From contig JAQBOV010000029.1 in assembly GCA_028287895.1 (NCBI GenBank), forward strand, positions 62,001-126,000: 64,000 bases of DNA, written 5' to 3'. The notes below the pieces were generated by a model, which was given only the letters and a program-made list of their open reading frames with translations, was not told the origin of the DNA and did not search any database. Made by a program: the position numbers and the translations under genes. Numbering within the stretch: the stretch's first letter is position 1; each line of letters begins with the position of its first letter. Below, piece after piece: positions 50,652 through 60,067 of this stretch. Source of the DNA: Mucilaginibacter sp. (GTDB lineage Bacteria > Bacteroidota > Bacteroidia > Sphingobacteriales > Sphingobacteriaceae).

Positions 50652-52841
50652 TTATTCACCGGGGTGATAGCTTCTTTCGGCATGTTTAAGCACATCTGCT
50701 TTATAAAACAATACATCCTTAAACCGGCCGTTGATATATCCGGCGGCCTGATCAGTAAAATGTCCGGAGGAAGGGTCAAAAGACTCGCCCCCGGTAATGA
50801 TACTTTTTGCTACCAGGTGCGGCCCGAATTCAACCGCGGCTATAAAGCTGTTGCCACTATATCCATACCGGTTCCGGGTGTTCATCGTACGGCTCTGGAA
50901 CGATGGCAATTGCCCAAACTGCGATCCCACCAGTCCTGCCGATATGCCTGGGAGTTTATCGTCAAATGCCGTGCCATCAGCCGGACGCTGATAGCGGTTA
51001 ATATCGCCCCATTCCATTTTCCATGTCCCATAGCGTTTTTCAAGGCTTTTTAGCGCTTCATTTAAATATTCCAGTTCTTTTTCCGGGTCGATAGTTTTAA
51101 GCATGTTGCTCACCCGATCTGTTTGATAGGTAGATTCTTCCACAGTTTGTGCCGGTGGCAGCGCAGCAAACATCCTGGTGCCCCACTCTACTGCAAGTGT
51201 AGTGGCTACCGAATGAGCCGCTGAACGCCTGTCCCATTGCTGTAATATCTGCACCGGCGCGGCAAGGGACTCTTTAAGTGAATCGCCGGCTGACTGATAC
51301 GCATTGATCAATGATGGGATCAGCACATCAAAAGCGGCAAGATAATGATCATACCCCTTGCTGATCAATTCCTCAAGGGTAATATTTTTGGCGTCCTGCA
51401 GTAGTTTTATCGCATTAACGGCCCGGTAGTTTTGCCCGTCTGGCCCCATATAAGCGGGGTATTTGTTTTTATCGGGACTGCTTGCCCCCGAACAGGTGTA
51501 AGGCGTAGAATTACAATTTTCTATCCAGCCGGCAGCCGGATCATATACATGCACAATCTCCTCGAGCGGATGCACACCCTGCCATTCGGTTGCCGGGCTC
51601 GTACCATCCATAGGCAGCGTCCAATCCAGTTTAGGGTTGCGTTTAGGTATATAATTGCCATACCAAAAAGCGATATGCCCCTGGTCGTCAGCATAAACAG
51701 TATTGTTAGAGCCGTTTGAGCGCAGATCCATCGCCTTTTTATATGCTCCAAAATTGTTAGCCCTGGTAATCAGCCACGATTCCAGTAAAGCATTACGGGA
51801 GCGGTTATTGGAGCGCAGTGCGAGCCATTTACCGTTGCGGCTGCCCAATACCGGCCCATGGTGAGTGTAATAGCCTGTTATCGTTCTTTGTTCTGTTTTA
51901 TCACCATCTTTAACCTTGAGCACCAGTTTGCGCGTGCCAACGGGCCTCATGCTTCCATTGTACTGATAATACCACCGGTCGCCTTTTTTCGACACTTTTT
52001 CGGCATACAGGTCGGCTACATCGGCATTACTTGTCGTGTGCATCCATCCGCAATGAGCGTTAAATCCCTGGTAAACAAAAAATTGGCCCCAGGTAACAGC
52101 GCCGTAAACATTCAAACCCGCATTACTCACCATTTGCACCTCATCACGAAAATAAAAAGGCACATGCGGATTAATATACAGCAATGCATGTTTTGATGCA
52201 GTTTTTGAGGGAGCCAATGCAAATCCGTTGGAGCCGGTTTCGCGTTCGGCGATGATATTTCCGGGTGTATGCGACCCGTAAGCCGAACCCATACCGTCCG
52301 GCCCTTTGCTGTAAAAGTGATCTGTTTCACTCAAACCGATGCCACCGGTTTGCGTTGCCGAAACGCTGCCATCGGTAAACATCAATGCATACCAGGGTTT
52401 AAAATGATAGAAAACCAGTGGCTTCACTTCAGGATGTTTGTACAGGTAATAATTGATGCCATCGGCAAAGGCATCCATTAGCTTTTTAAACCACATCGGG
52501 CTTGCTTTATAATCCTTTATCGCATCAGCGCTGTCAGCAATCAATTGCAGCTGCACATCGGTGTAAACAATCGCCTGGCCATCCACCTCACTCTGCCGGC
52601 CCAACTGGTACAGGTAATTGCGTTCAATACCCTTAAAATTTTCCTCACATTCGGCATACATCAACCCAAAAACGGCATCGGCATCTGTTTGACCATAAAT
52701 ATGCGGTACCCCCCAATTGTCCCGGATAATGGTTACTGCTTTTGCCTGTATATTAAAGCGCCTGATCTCCGGGCTGCTGAATTTTTGAGCAAAGCAAAAC
52801 AAAGGGGAAATAAGAAGTATGCAAAGTAAGAACCGCTTCAT
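50652..52841 (-). CDS. Penicillin-acylase-family Ntn hydrolase
   Basis: A 729-residue protein with a signal peptide (ending CFAQ). Residues 35-200 form the alpha-subunit region (RDNWGVPHIYGQTDADAVFG). Auto-cleavage before S204 (ETGSNGFALAPSKT) would give the N-terminal nucleophile. The beta region has NPHVPFYFRDEV and GFNAHCGWMHTTSN, the latter contributing the oxyanion-hole and binding residues. Family members cleave amides of penicillins, acyl-homoserine lactones or aculeacin in the periplasm. The actual substrate is unknown. It is followed 36 bp later by the small secreted protein gene. Confidence 0.9.
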   Translation of the reverse strand: MKRFLLCILLISPLFCFAQKFSSPEIRRFNIQAKAVTIIRDNWGVPHIYGQTDADAVFGLMYAECEENFKGIERNYLYQLGRQSEVDGQAIVYTDVQLQLIADSADAIKDYKASPMWFKKLMDAFADGINYYLYKHPEVKPLVFYHFKPWYALMFTDGSVSATQTGGIGLSETDHFYSKGPDGMGSAYGSHTPGNIIAERETGSNGFALAPSKTASKHALLYINPHVPFYFRDEVQMVSNAGLNVYGAVTWGQFFVYQGFNAHCGWMHTTSNADVADLYAEKVSKKGDRWYYQYNGSMRPVGTRKLVLKVKDGDKTEQRTITGYYTHHGPVLGSRNGKWLALRSNNRSRNALLESWLITRANNFGAYKKAMDLRSNGSNNTVYADDQGHIAFWYGNYIPKRNPKLDWTLPMDGTSPATEWQGVHPLEEIVHVYDPAAGWIENCNSTPYTCSGASSPDKNKYPAYMGPDGQNYRAVNAIKLLQDAKNITLEELISKGYDHYLAAFDVLIPSLINAYQSAGDSLKESLAAPVQILQQWDRRSAAHSVATTLAVEWGTRMFAALPPAQTVEESTYQTDRVSNMLKTIDPEKELEYLNEALKSLEKRYGTWKMEWGDINRYQRPADGTAFDDKLPGISAGLVGSQFGQLPSFQSRTMNTRNRYGYSGNSFIAAVEFGPHLVAKSIITGGESFDPSSGHFTDQAAGYINGRFKDVLFYKADVLKHAERSYHPGE

Positions 52842-53178
52842 TGTAACAACTTTTTTACTGTAACAAGTAGACTAAAAACATTGTCTTAACCTGTGTATTA
52901 CTTAAAATGCCGATAATTGCGGCCTGGTAAATGATCACAAACAGGTAAGTTAGCGCTTTTACACCATTTTTTCAAAGCAAGCTCTGTTCATATTATTGGT
53001 TTTCCAGGTTATTTTTCGTAAAACAATATTTCAAATAATTGATTTACAATAATATATGCAGACAATCCAATCTGTTCAAAACGCAAATACGAACAGGCAC
53101 ATTTAGCGAAAAATGATTAAAACGATCATATAAAGAGCTTGGATCAATATTCAAATATTATCTGAGATTTAGTTGATT

Positions 53179-53242
53179 CAATATCATTAATAGTGATATT
53201 GACGTGCGTTCCGGGGTGAGATACGGAACGCATTTTTTTTTT
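53179..53242 (+). ncRNA. 3' end of a candidate small RNA: double hairpin plus poly-T terminator
   Basis: CAATATCA (53179-53186) pairs with TGATATTG (53194-53201). TGCGTTCC (53205-53212) pairs with GGAACGCA (53225-53232), followed by ten Ts. Both stems are perfect. The T tract is on the plus strand, but both flanking genes are on the minus strand, so neither explains it. The upstream start is not identified; the transcript would lie in 52842-53242. Confidence 0.5.
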
Positions 53243-53262
53243 CCAAGCAAAATCAAACATTT

Positions 53263-53553
53263 TCACTTCCCGGGTGTAATGGCCCTCATCGGATAATATT
53301 CGTAAGTATTGATCTTTGCAGCCGGATCATTCCCGGTTAACTCCTTCAATTCTTCTTCATTTTCAACCTCTACCACTCCCATGCCATAGGCGCCTTTAGG
53401 GTCCATCACCGGCCCATAAACCACCACATTCCCTTTACTCACCAGGTCGTTCCAATAAATAATGTGTTGTTGCATAATGGCCCGCTCATCGTCCGTCATG
53501 TCTTGAGCAAAAGTGGGGCGTACGGGGTTTAGTTTGAGAAAATAATGAGGCAT
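53263..53553 (-). CDS. YCII-related domain protein
   Basis: The start is at 53553 (MPHYFLKLNPVRP), removing a 17-residue extension in the longer frame that begins at 53604. The 96-residue product matches the YciI fold: FLKLNP at the N-terminus, the MQQHIIYW helix with the conserved His, and the GAYGMGVVEVENEEEL strand-loop. YciI-like proteins are small ferredoxin-fold proteins, some of which are dehalogenase- or muconolactone-isomerase-like. The gene is monocistronic. Confidence 0.85.
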   Translation of the reverse strand: MPHYFLKLNPVRPTFAQDMTDDERAIMQQHIIYWNDLVSKGNVVVYGPVMDPKGAYGMGVVEVENEEELKELTGNDPAAKINTYEYYPMRAITPGK

Positions 53554-53838
53554 AGTGGTTACATATTTTTTGATCATCAAATATAATACTCCTTTGCAAA
53601 TCACATCGTAAGTTAAAAAATGTTAATCTTTTGGCACTTAACGATAATGCAGTTACTTTTAAGCTTTCATAATAGTTATTCTGTACAAAGTTGAGGCCGG
53701 TTCTTTAAAAAGGGTCCGGCTTTCAATTTTGGTCGAATATATTGATTGAGTTAAGTGGTTGACGAAGTCTTTTATAACTCAATCAATTTAATTCAACTCC
53801 ATTTACAAACAACTCTTGGAACCAAACGTTCTTAAGTA

Positions 53839-55893
53839 ATGATCGAATCTGATTTACCGGGAAGTACAATTATAAAACCAATCAATGAAACCAAGCCCGG
53901 AGTACATTATCCATATGCCACTGCTGCTGATTTTTTTGAGAATCTACCGGTTGCATTTTATACCTGCAACAGACAAGGCTATATCACCTCTTATAACCAT
54001 GCTGCTGTAAAACTTTGGGGCCGGGAGCCGGCACTCGGAAAAGATATGTGGTGCGGGTCATGGAAAATATTTAATCCGGACGGAACGGAGTTACCTTTGG
54101 ATACCTGCCCTATGGCCAGGACCCTAAAAGAGGGAGTATCGATAGAAGGAGAGGAAATTATTGTGCAGCAGCCGGACGGTACAAGACGAAACGTGCTGGC
54201 GTATCCTGCACCTATATTTGATGAAACCGGATCAATAAGCGGGGCCACCAACACACTGATTGACATTACCGAACAAAAGAAAAGCGAAGAAAAACAAGCA
54301 ATGCTTGCCGCCATCGTCGCCTCCTCAGACGATGCGATTATCAGTAAAAAACTCGATGGCGTGATTACCAGTTGGAATAAGGCAGCAGAAAGATTATTTG
54401 GTTATACCGAGCAGGAAATACTCGGTAAACACATTACGATCCTGATCCCCTTACTGAGGCGGCAAGAAGAGCAACTGATCATTGACAAAGTGCGGAACAA
54501 TCAAAGCTTTGATCATTTTGAGACGGTACGGGTTACCAAAACGGGTGAAGAGATCCCAATTTCCCTTACCGTTTCGCCCATCCACGACAGCAAAGGGCAG
54601 ATTATCGGCGCGTCCAAAATTGTCCGTGATATTAGCCGGCAAAAATCTTCAGAAAATCGCCTTCGGCAATATGCTGAGAACCTGGAGATATTAAACTCTG
54701 TGGGAAAGGCGATCGCTGAAGACCTTGATATCCAAAGTATTTTACAAAAGGTTACCAATGCCACGACACAATTAACAAATGCTGCCTTTGGTGCTTTTTT
54801 TCATAACGTGACCAATGAACATGGCCAATTTTATCAGCTATATACTTTATCGGGCGCACCGAAAGAGGCCTTTGATAAATTTGGAATGCCACGGAATACG
54901 GCTGTCTTTCATCCTACATTTACAGGACAGGGGGTTGTAAGAGTTGACGATATTACCAAAGATCCCAGGTACGGCAAAAATCCACCTCATTTTGGCATGC
55001 CCGAAGGTCATTTGTCGGTAGTCAGCTATCTGGCTGTTCCGGTGACCTCTAAATCCGGTTCTGTTCTCGGCGGGCTCTTTTTTGGCCATCCTGAACCCGG
55101 AATATTTACCGCCGATCATGAACAGTTGATTTCTGCAATTGCGGTCCAAACAGCAGTTGCGCTGGATAATGCCAAATTATATGAAGAAATAAAGTTATTA
55201 AATGCTAAAAAAGACGAATTTATTGGTCTTGCAAGTCATGAATTAAAAACTCCGGTAACCAGTATCAGCGGCTATCTGCAGATCATCGAACAAAGCTTTA
55301 CAAATGAAGACCGAAATAAGATATTTATTTCTAAAGCCCGCTCCCAGGTAAATAAGCTGGCCGCTTTGATTTCCGATTTGCTGGACGTCTCAAAAATTCA
55401 AACTGGTAAACTGCCATTGACTTTTTCTACTTTTGACCTGGCCGGCTTGCTGAAAGAAGTAACCGAGATTATGCAGCAGATCAATCCGCTTCATCAGATA
55501 ACACTTAACAGCGATGCGGGTAATTTAACCGTTGAGGCCGATTACCAGCGGATAGAACAGGTACTTATCAACCTGATCTCTAATGCGGTCAAATACTCGC
55601 CGGATGCCGATCGCGTTATTGTCAATGCATGTAAAGCCGGGGATAAAATAAGGGTATCCATACAAGACTTTGGTATTGGCATAGAACCGGAGCAGCAGGA
55701 ACGCATTTTTTCCAGGTTTTACCGTGTAGAAAATTTGGCTGCGCACATGTCGGGCCTGGGCATTGGTTTATATATCAGCCAGGAGATCGTCAAACGTCAT
55801 CATGGCAAGTTATGGGTGAAAAGTGCTGCCGGCAAAGGATCGACATTTCTGTTTGAAATACCGGTGATGCAGGTTGGCAGGTTGGTGGATTAG
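53839..55893 (+). CDS. PAS-PAS-GAF sensor histidine kinase (soluble)
   Basis: A 684-residue kinase without membrane segments. PAS 1 spans about 28-150 (FYTCNRQGYITSYNHAAVKLWGR), PAS 2 about 155-275 (DDAIISKKLDGVITSWNKAAERLFGYT) and GAF about 295-450 (LNSVGKAIAEDLDIQSIL). HisKA follows with H467 (LASHELKTPV). The HATPase domain is about 560-680 (NLISNAVKYSPDA, DFGIGIEPEQQ, GLGIGLYISQEI). No receiver domain is fused, so a separate regulator is needed; the orphan receiver at 47518 is one candidate. It probably senses a cytoplasmic redox or ligand signal. Confidence 0.93.
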   Translation: MIESDLPGSTIIKPINETKPGVHYPYATAADFFENLPVAFYTCNRQGYITSYNHAAVKLWGREPALGKDMWCGSWKIFNPDGTELPLDTCPMARTLKEGVSIEGEEIIVQQPDGTRRNVLAYPAPIFDETGSISGATNTLIDITEQKKSEEKQAMLAAIVASSDDAIISKKLDGVITSWNKAAERLFGYTEQEILGKHITILIPLLRRQEEQLIIDKVRNNQSFDHFETVRVTKTGEEIPISLTVSPIHDSKGQIIGASKIVRDISRQKSSENRLRQYAENLEILNSVGKAIAEDLDIQSILQKVTNATTQLTNAAFGAFFHNVTNEHGQFYQLYTLSGAPKEAFDKFGMPRNTAVFHPTFTGQGVVRVDDITKDPRYGKNPPHFGMPEGHLSVVSYLAVPVTSKSGSVLGGLFFGHPEPGIFTADHEQLISAIAVQTAVALDNAKLYEEIKLLNAKKDEFIGLASHELKTPVTSISGYLQIIEQSFTNEDRNKIFISKARSQVNKLAALISDLLDVSKIQTGKLPLTFSTFDLAGLLKEVTEIMQQINPLHQITLNSDAGNLTVEADYQRIEQVLINLISNAVKYSPDADRVIVNACKAGDKIRVSIQDFGIGIEPEQQERIFSRFYRVENLAAHMSGLGIGLYISQEIVKRHHGKLWVKSAAGKGSTFLFEIPVMQVGRLVD

Positions 55894-56022
55894 TTTGACT
55901 GGTTGTAATGGTTGCAGGAGTTAAACAGGCTATTCAACGCGGCCAACAATTACAACCATTTCCAACAATACAAGCCAATCAACTTAGCCTGCCCGGCAGA
56001 CAGGTTCAATTCCATCAACTGG

Positions 56023-56060
56023 TTCCAACTCAGTCAACTTATTCCAACTCAATCAACCTA
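56023..56060. repeat. Tandem 19 bp repeat, two copies, upstream of the aminopeptidase gene
   Basis: TTCCAACTCAGTCAACTTA (56023-56041) is followed by TTCCAACTCAATCAACCTA (56042-56060), with two differences. A further CCATCAACTGG word precedes them. The repeat sits just upstream of the TAnnTTTG element of the next gene and may affect its expression. Confidence 0.65.
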
Positions 56061-56076
56061 AGCCACCCCAAAAAAC

Positions 56077-56084
56077 TATATTTG
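56077..56084 (+). promoter_or_regulatory. TAnnTTTG promoter element of the aminopeptidase gene
   Basis: TATATTTG matches the Bacteroidota -7 consensus and ends 4 bp before the ATG at 56089. Transcription would start at or near the start codon, so a leaderless message is predicted. Confidence 0.55.
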
Positions 56085-56088
56085 CCTG

Positions 56089-57492
56089 ATGGAACTCAAC
56101 CTTTTTGACAAACAGGTTTATATTGACCGCAGGCGCATTTTAACACAAAATTTCGGTTCAGATGGCATCATACTGCTGGCTGGCAACCAGGACAGCAGCA
56201 TGAACTATAACGATAATTGCTACCCTTTCCGCCAGGACAGCAGCTTTCTTTATTATTTCGGCCTGGATATACCGATGCTGGCCGCTATAATTGATACTGA
56301 AAGCGGCGAGGAAGTAATTTTTGGCAATGAGCTCACCATCGATGATATCGTTTGGACAGGCACTTTGCCCACCGTAAATGAAATGGCATCCATGGTTGGG
56401 CTTGCACAAACCAAACCCTATGACCAGATCATTCATTATGTGCACAAGGCGCTGATATATGGCAGAAAGGTGCATATCCTGCCACCCTATCGCCCTGAAA
56501 ATAAAATAAAACTGGCCACTTGGTTCAACACCAGTCTGGATGATGTGACAGATAATGTATCACTGAAACTGATAAAAGCCGTCATCGCACAGCGCCTTAT
56601 CAAATCGCCGCTGGAAGTTGCCGAGATGGAAAAAGCGGTCTCCATCAGCGTGGATATGATGCTGGCTGTGATAGAGCATACCCGGCCGGGCATAAAGGAA
56701 TATGAGCTGGTAGCTAAAGCCCATGAAGCAGCCATAGCCAATAACTCACGCCTTGGCTACCCTGCTATCATCACCACACACGGACAAACCCTGCATACCC
56801 ATTATTACGGCAACACTTTGCAGCAGGGACGAATGGTATTGAGCGATATCGGTGCCGAAAACCCCATGCACTATGGCGGCGACCTGACCCGCACTTTCCC
56901 GGTTGGCCGCAGCTTTACTACCCGGCAAAAGGAATTGTACGAAGTGGTGCTGGCTGCGATGGATCATGCCATCGGTATGCTGAAACCCGGAGTGAGATAT
57001 AAAGATATCCACCTGGCGGCTTGTCAGAAACTGGCTGAAGGTTTGGTGCAGATTAATCTGATGAAGGGCGACCCTGCCCAAGCCGTGGCCGCAGGTGCAC
57101 ATACCATGTTCTTTCAATGCGGGCTGGGGCACATGCTGGGTATGGACACCCATGACATGGAAAACCTGGGCGAACCTTATGTGGGTTACACCGATACCCT
57201 GAAAAAGGAAACCCAAATATTCGGTCTGAAATCACTGCGCCTGGGGCGCGAGCTGGAGGCAGGCTTTGTACTGACAGTTGAACCAGGCATTTATATCATC
57301 CCCGAACTGATAGATCGCTGGCAGGCAGAAAAAAAGCATGCCGACTTTATCAATTATGATATACTGAACACCTACCGCGATTTCGGCGGCATACGTATCG
57401 AGGATAACTTCCTGATCACTGAAACCGGCTACCATCTACTTGGCAAATATCTGCCCAAAACGCTGAAGGAGATTGAAGCGTTAAAAGGGTAA
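56089..57492 (+). CDS. Aminopeptidase P family (Xaa-Pro) metallopeptidase
   Basis: A 467-residue protein with an N-terminal AMP_N domain (about 1-135, SMNYNDNCYPFRQDSSFLYYFG) and a pita-bread peptidase domain. The dinuclear metal ligands are visible as Asp in LSDIGAENP, Asp in GGDLTRTFPV, His in GLGHMLGMDTHD, Glu in TVEPGIYI and Glu in GIRIEDNFL. It removes N-terminal residues before proline in the cytoplasm. The start is supported by the promoter element 4 bp upstream. Confidence 0.93.
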   Translation: MELNLFDKQVYIDRRRILTQNFGSDGIILLAGNQDSSMNYNDNCYPFRQDSSFLYYFGLDIPMLAAIIDTESGEEVIFGNELTIDDIVWTGTLPTVNEMASMVGLAQTKPYDQIIHYVHKALIYGRKVHILPPYRPENKIKLATWFNTSLDDVTDNVSLKLIKAVIAQRLIKSPLEVAEMEKAVSISVDMMLAVIEHTRPGIKEYELVAKAHEAAIANNSRLGYPAIITTHGQTLHTHYYGNTLQQGRMVLSDIGAENPMHYGGDLTRTFPVGRSFTTRQKELYEVVLAAMDHAIGMLKPGVRYKDIHLAACQKLAEGLVQINLMKGDPAQAVAAGAHTMFFQCGLGHMLGMDTHDMENLGEPYVGYTDTLKKETQIFGLKSLRLGRELEAGFVLTVEPGIYIIPELIDRWQAEKKHADFINYDILNTYRDFGGIRIEDNFLITETGYHLLGKYLPKTLKEIEALKG

Positions 57493-57807
57493 AGAAAAAA
57501 GTCCTAACTGTCGCTGCCAACCGAGCGATCCCGAACTGTACAGCGCGCTCAGGTGAGTCCGTGACGATTCTAATCACCGTATACGCTTAGGGATTGCTTC
57601 CTGGCTGCTCTGGTCGCAATGCCGCAGGAACACTATCCCCCCTTGTTGTTAACTGCCAGTAAATTCAGGTAACCAGTTTAGTTCCCCTGTCCAATTTTTT
57701 TTAACAAAATTTAATAAATAATCTTGCACTATTCCGGATAACTATTCGTTAAACTTAAATACTAATCGCACTACACTTATAGGCTAACAGGAAAGGGGAG
57801 TTTAATT
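57493..57807. other. 315 bp gap with a degenerate repeat
   Basis: It contains an AGGGATTGCTTCCTGGCTGC stretch followed by GGTCGCAATG. This resembles decayed copies of a GATTGCTTC...CGCAATGAC intergenic repeat known to me from this bacterial group. No gene is supported. Confidence 0.4.
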
Positions 57808-58050
57808 ATGAGACACCAATCAGCATATTATCCCGAACATCAGTTTCACGTTCTGATCAATTTTAAAGATGACGAACGCAGCGTAGCGGTTTTACCGGAT
57901 GAAACCGGCAAATTCCTTGTGGTTGACCAGGGCAAAGTACTTGGTGAACTCGGTTTTGACAAACATCTGAATTGTGTATCCTGTGAGTGCGCACTGGATG
58001 AAACTATTCTCAAACAGCTAAATAGTGAAATAAGAAATCATTATTCTTAA
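57808..58050 (+). CDS. Small hypothetical protein
   Basis: An 80-residue acidic protein starting after GGAAAGGGGAGTTTAATT, an unusually good purine-rich ribosome-binding region for this phylum. It has a beta-rich N-terminal part (HFHVLINF-like FHVLINFKDD, SVAVLPDETGKFLVVDQG) and two Cys in CVSCEC. No family is recognised. It is convergent with the serpin-like remnant. Confidence 0.72.
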   Translation: MRHQSAYYPEHQFHVLINFKDDERSVAVLPDETGKFLVVDQGKVLGELGFDKHLNCVSCECALDETILKQLNSEIRNHYS

Positions 58051-58059
58051 AAACGCCCA

Positions 58060-58402
58060 TCACGATCCTGGCAGCAGCGGATTATTCATTGCACCGGCGA
58101 ATAAAATGAGGCGGCTATTCATTGTTCTGATCACGAATAAAAACGGATGACCGGGGGTCCCTGTCGTCATTTCCTGCTTGAACGGTTTTAAATTAATTAA
58201 AAGAAAACGCATTGTCCGCCGTGCTCAATAATATTACCTCCCGGGGCGAACATATGGACAAACTTGCCTTATTCATATCCGGCAATTCATCAACAATGTT
58301 CACGTTGTCCTTTTTCAGCCCGTCAACCAGCGCAACAAGGTTTTCTACCGGTAATTGATCATAAAAGGCTTTGCCAACGGATCGATACCGGCGCCGGCAA
58401 GG
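58060..58402 (-). pseudogene. Serpin-like gene remnant with internal deletion and frameshifts
   Basis: Read leftward, three frames give successive pieces. The first is SLAGAGIDPLAK. The second is AFYDQLPVENLVALVDGL, continuing to LLSTADNAFSFN. The third is LKPFKQEMTTG, then GHPFLFVIRTMNSRLILFAG and AMNNP. The last piece matches the conserved serpin C-terminus (xHPFxFxIR...xILFxGxxxNP), and DNAFSFN-LLK resembles the serpin N-terminal helix (NxFAFxL). The central body and reactive loop are missing. It directly follows the GT39-like gene. The N-terminal pieces are not securely serpin. Confidence 0.5.
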
Positions 58403-60067
58403 CTAACGCACGATCACCAACTCACTATAAGTTAACTCTTTGCTCCGTGTAGCCTTATTCAAAAAGCCAAGTGTCAAACGCGATACCCAGAACCGTTCAA
58501 ACATTTTAACGGGCTCCATTTGCCAGCCTTTTGCTTTTAGCCCGTTGATCACATCAGTTTGGGCAAATAAGAAATAGGGTCTGGACGGCGTAGGCCCTGT
58601 TCCGTCAGCATTAATATTGGTTAAGGGCTGATCAAGATAAAACTCCATCGCGAAGGGCACATCACCGCTTTGTGCTACAGGTAGTTTGGAAGGATTATTT
58701 TTATTGATCCACATGGCAGCCTGGCTCAGCGCCTGGTAATGCATCAGCGAAGGATAAAATGCCAGGCTTAAATACAGGTTGACGATAAACGAAACCAGCA
58801 AAGTACTAAAGCCTATACGCCAATAAGCTTTAGCGGTAATAGCACGCGGCAAAAACAGCAGTAATAGCAACAATACCAATAAAATAGCCCCTGTTATCCC
58901 CTTAAAAGCTTCCGGCTGAAAAAAGTAATGCAATGCAACAATAAGCCCCAGCAATATGCTGATAATGATTAACTGAGTGATACGTACCGCTTTGATACTT
59001 CTTTCGGATGTCAGCTTATAAAGATATTGTGCCGCCAGGATTGCAAAAAACGGGAATACAATATTCAAATAATGCGGCAATTGGAACTTCGATGCAGAGA
59101 ATACCAGGAAAGTAAGCAATGATCCGCAGAGGCAATACCATTCCCGGCTTTGTACATCTTTAACGCCTTTGCGGATAAACTGAAAGATAGCCGCAAACAA
59201 TAAAAGCGACCAGGGCAAAAATGCCCACAATGTAGTATGCACAAAAAACGTCGGGTCGCCGCTGCCTTTGATGGGTCCGGTATTAAAGAAGCGGCCAAAC
59301 TGGCTGTCCCAGAAAAAAAAACGAATACCGGATACCGCCTTTTTTCCAAAAACCACTTTTTCAGGATGCAGGTCGAACTGCTCATAAAGACAATACAACT
59401 CGGGCAGGATAAATATGATGATCAAAACAGCTGCCACCAGCCATCGCCAGTTGAACAACTGTTTCCATTGTCTGGTGATGACCAGATGCCCCGCAATAGC
59501 GCCCCCTACAGGTATCAGCGCGAACATACCTTTGGTCATGATCGCACAGGCGGCAAAGACAGCGCCTGCTAATAGTTGCAGGAAGCTGTTTCGAGTGTAT
59601 GCCTTATATAAATGGTAAACCGCCGCAATTACCAGTCCTGTTAAATAAGGCTCGGCACGTACATCGTAATCGGAGATAACGATATGCTGCGCGGTAAGCA
59701 AAATCAATGCCGACCATAAAGCAACTTCCTTATTATAAAGGCTTTTGGCGAACAGGTAGGTGTACCACACTCCCATCATCATAAAAAGGATTCCAGGCAA
59801 CTTATATGCCCAGTTGGTAAAACCAAAGCGGTTAAATGACAAGGCCGTAACCCAAAAAGGAAAATGCGGCTTATCCAGCCAGTCGGCCCCCTGGGCATAC
59901 AGGTTCCTGTAATCATGACGCAGCACCATAGTTTTAGCAATGGTAGCATACAAAGTACCGTCCGGACCGATAATGGTAGTGAACAATCCGCTAAAATTCA
60001 CAAAAACAGCCATCGCTATAAAAAGGTAAAGCCATTTGGTATTGTCAGCGATAGTATGTTCGTTCAT
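58403..60067 (-). CDS. ArnT/GT39-like integral membrane glycosyltransferase
   Basis: The start is taken at 60067 (MNEHTIADNTKW); the frame from 60133 adds 22 unlikely residues. The 554-residue protein has 11-12 membrane segments. The first loop (IIGPDGTLYATIAKTMVLRHDY) carries the acidic catalytic residue of GT-C enzymes, and DWLDKPHFPFWVTALSF is the ArnT/PMT signature. It would use polyprenyl-phosphate sugars to modify lipid A, proteins or glycans at the periplasmic face. It is not clustered with other glycan genes. Confidence 0.85.
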   Translation of the reverse strand: MNEHTIADNTKWLYLFIAMAVFVNFSGLFTTIIGPDGTLYATIAKTMVLRHDYRNLYAQGADWLDKPHFPFWVTALSFNRFGFTNWAYKLPGILFMMMGVWYTYLFAKSLYNKEVALWSALILLTAQHIVISDYDVRAEPYLTGLVIAAVYHLYKAYTRNSFLQLLAGAVFAACAIMTKGMFALIPVGGAIAGHLVITRQWKQLFNWRWLVAAVLIIIFILPELYCLYEQFDLHPEKVVFGKKAVSGIRFFFWDSQFGRFFNTGPIKGSGDPTFFVHTTLWAFLPWSLLLFAAIFQFIRKGVKDVQSREWYCLCGSLLTFLVFSASKFQLPHYLNIVFPFFAILAAQYLYKLTSERSIKAVRITQLIIISILLGLIVALHYFFQPEAFKGITGAILLVLLLLLLFLPRAITAKAYWRIGFSTLLVSFIVNLYLSLAFYPSLMHYQALSQAAMWINKNNPSKLPVAQSGDVPFAMEFYLDQPLTNINADGTGPTPSRPYFLFAQTDVINGLKAKGWQMEPVKMFERFWVSRLTLGFLNKATRSKELTYSELVIVR

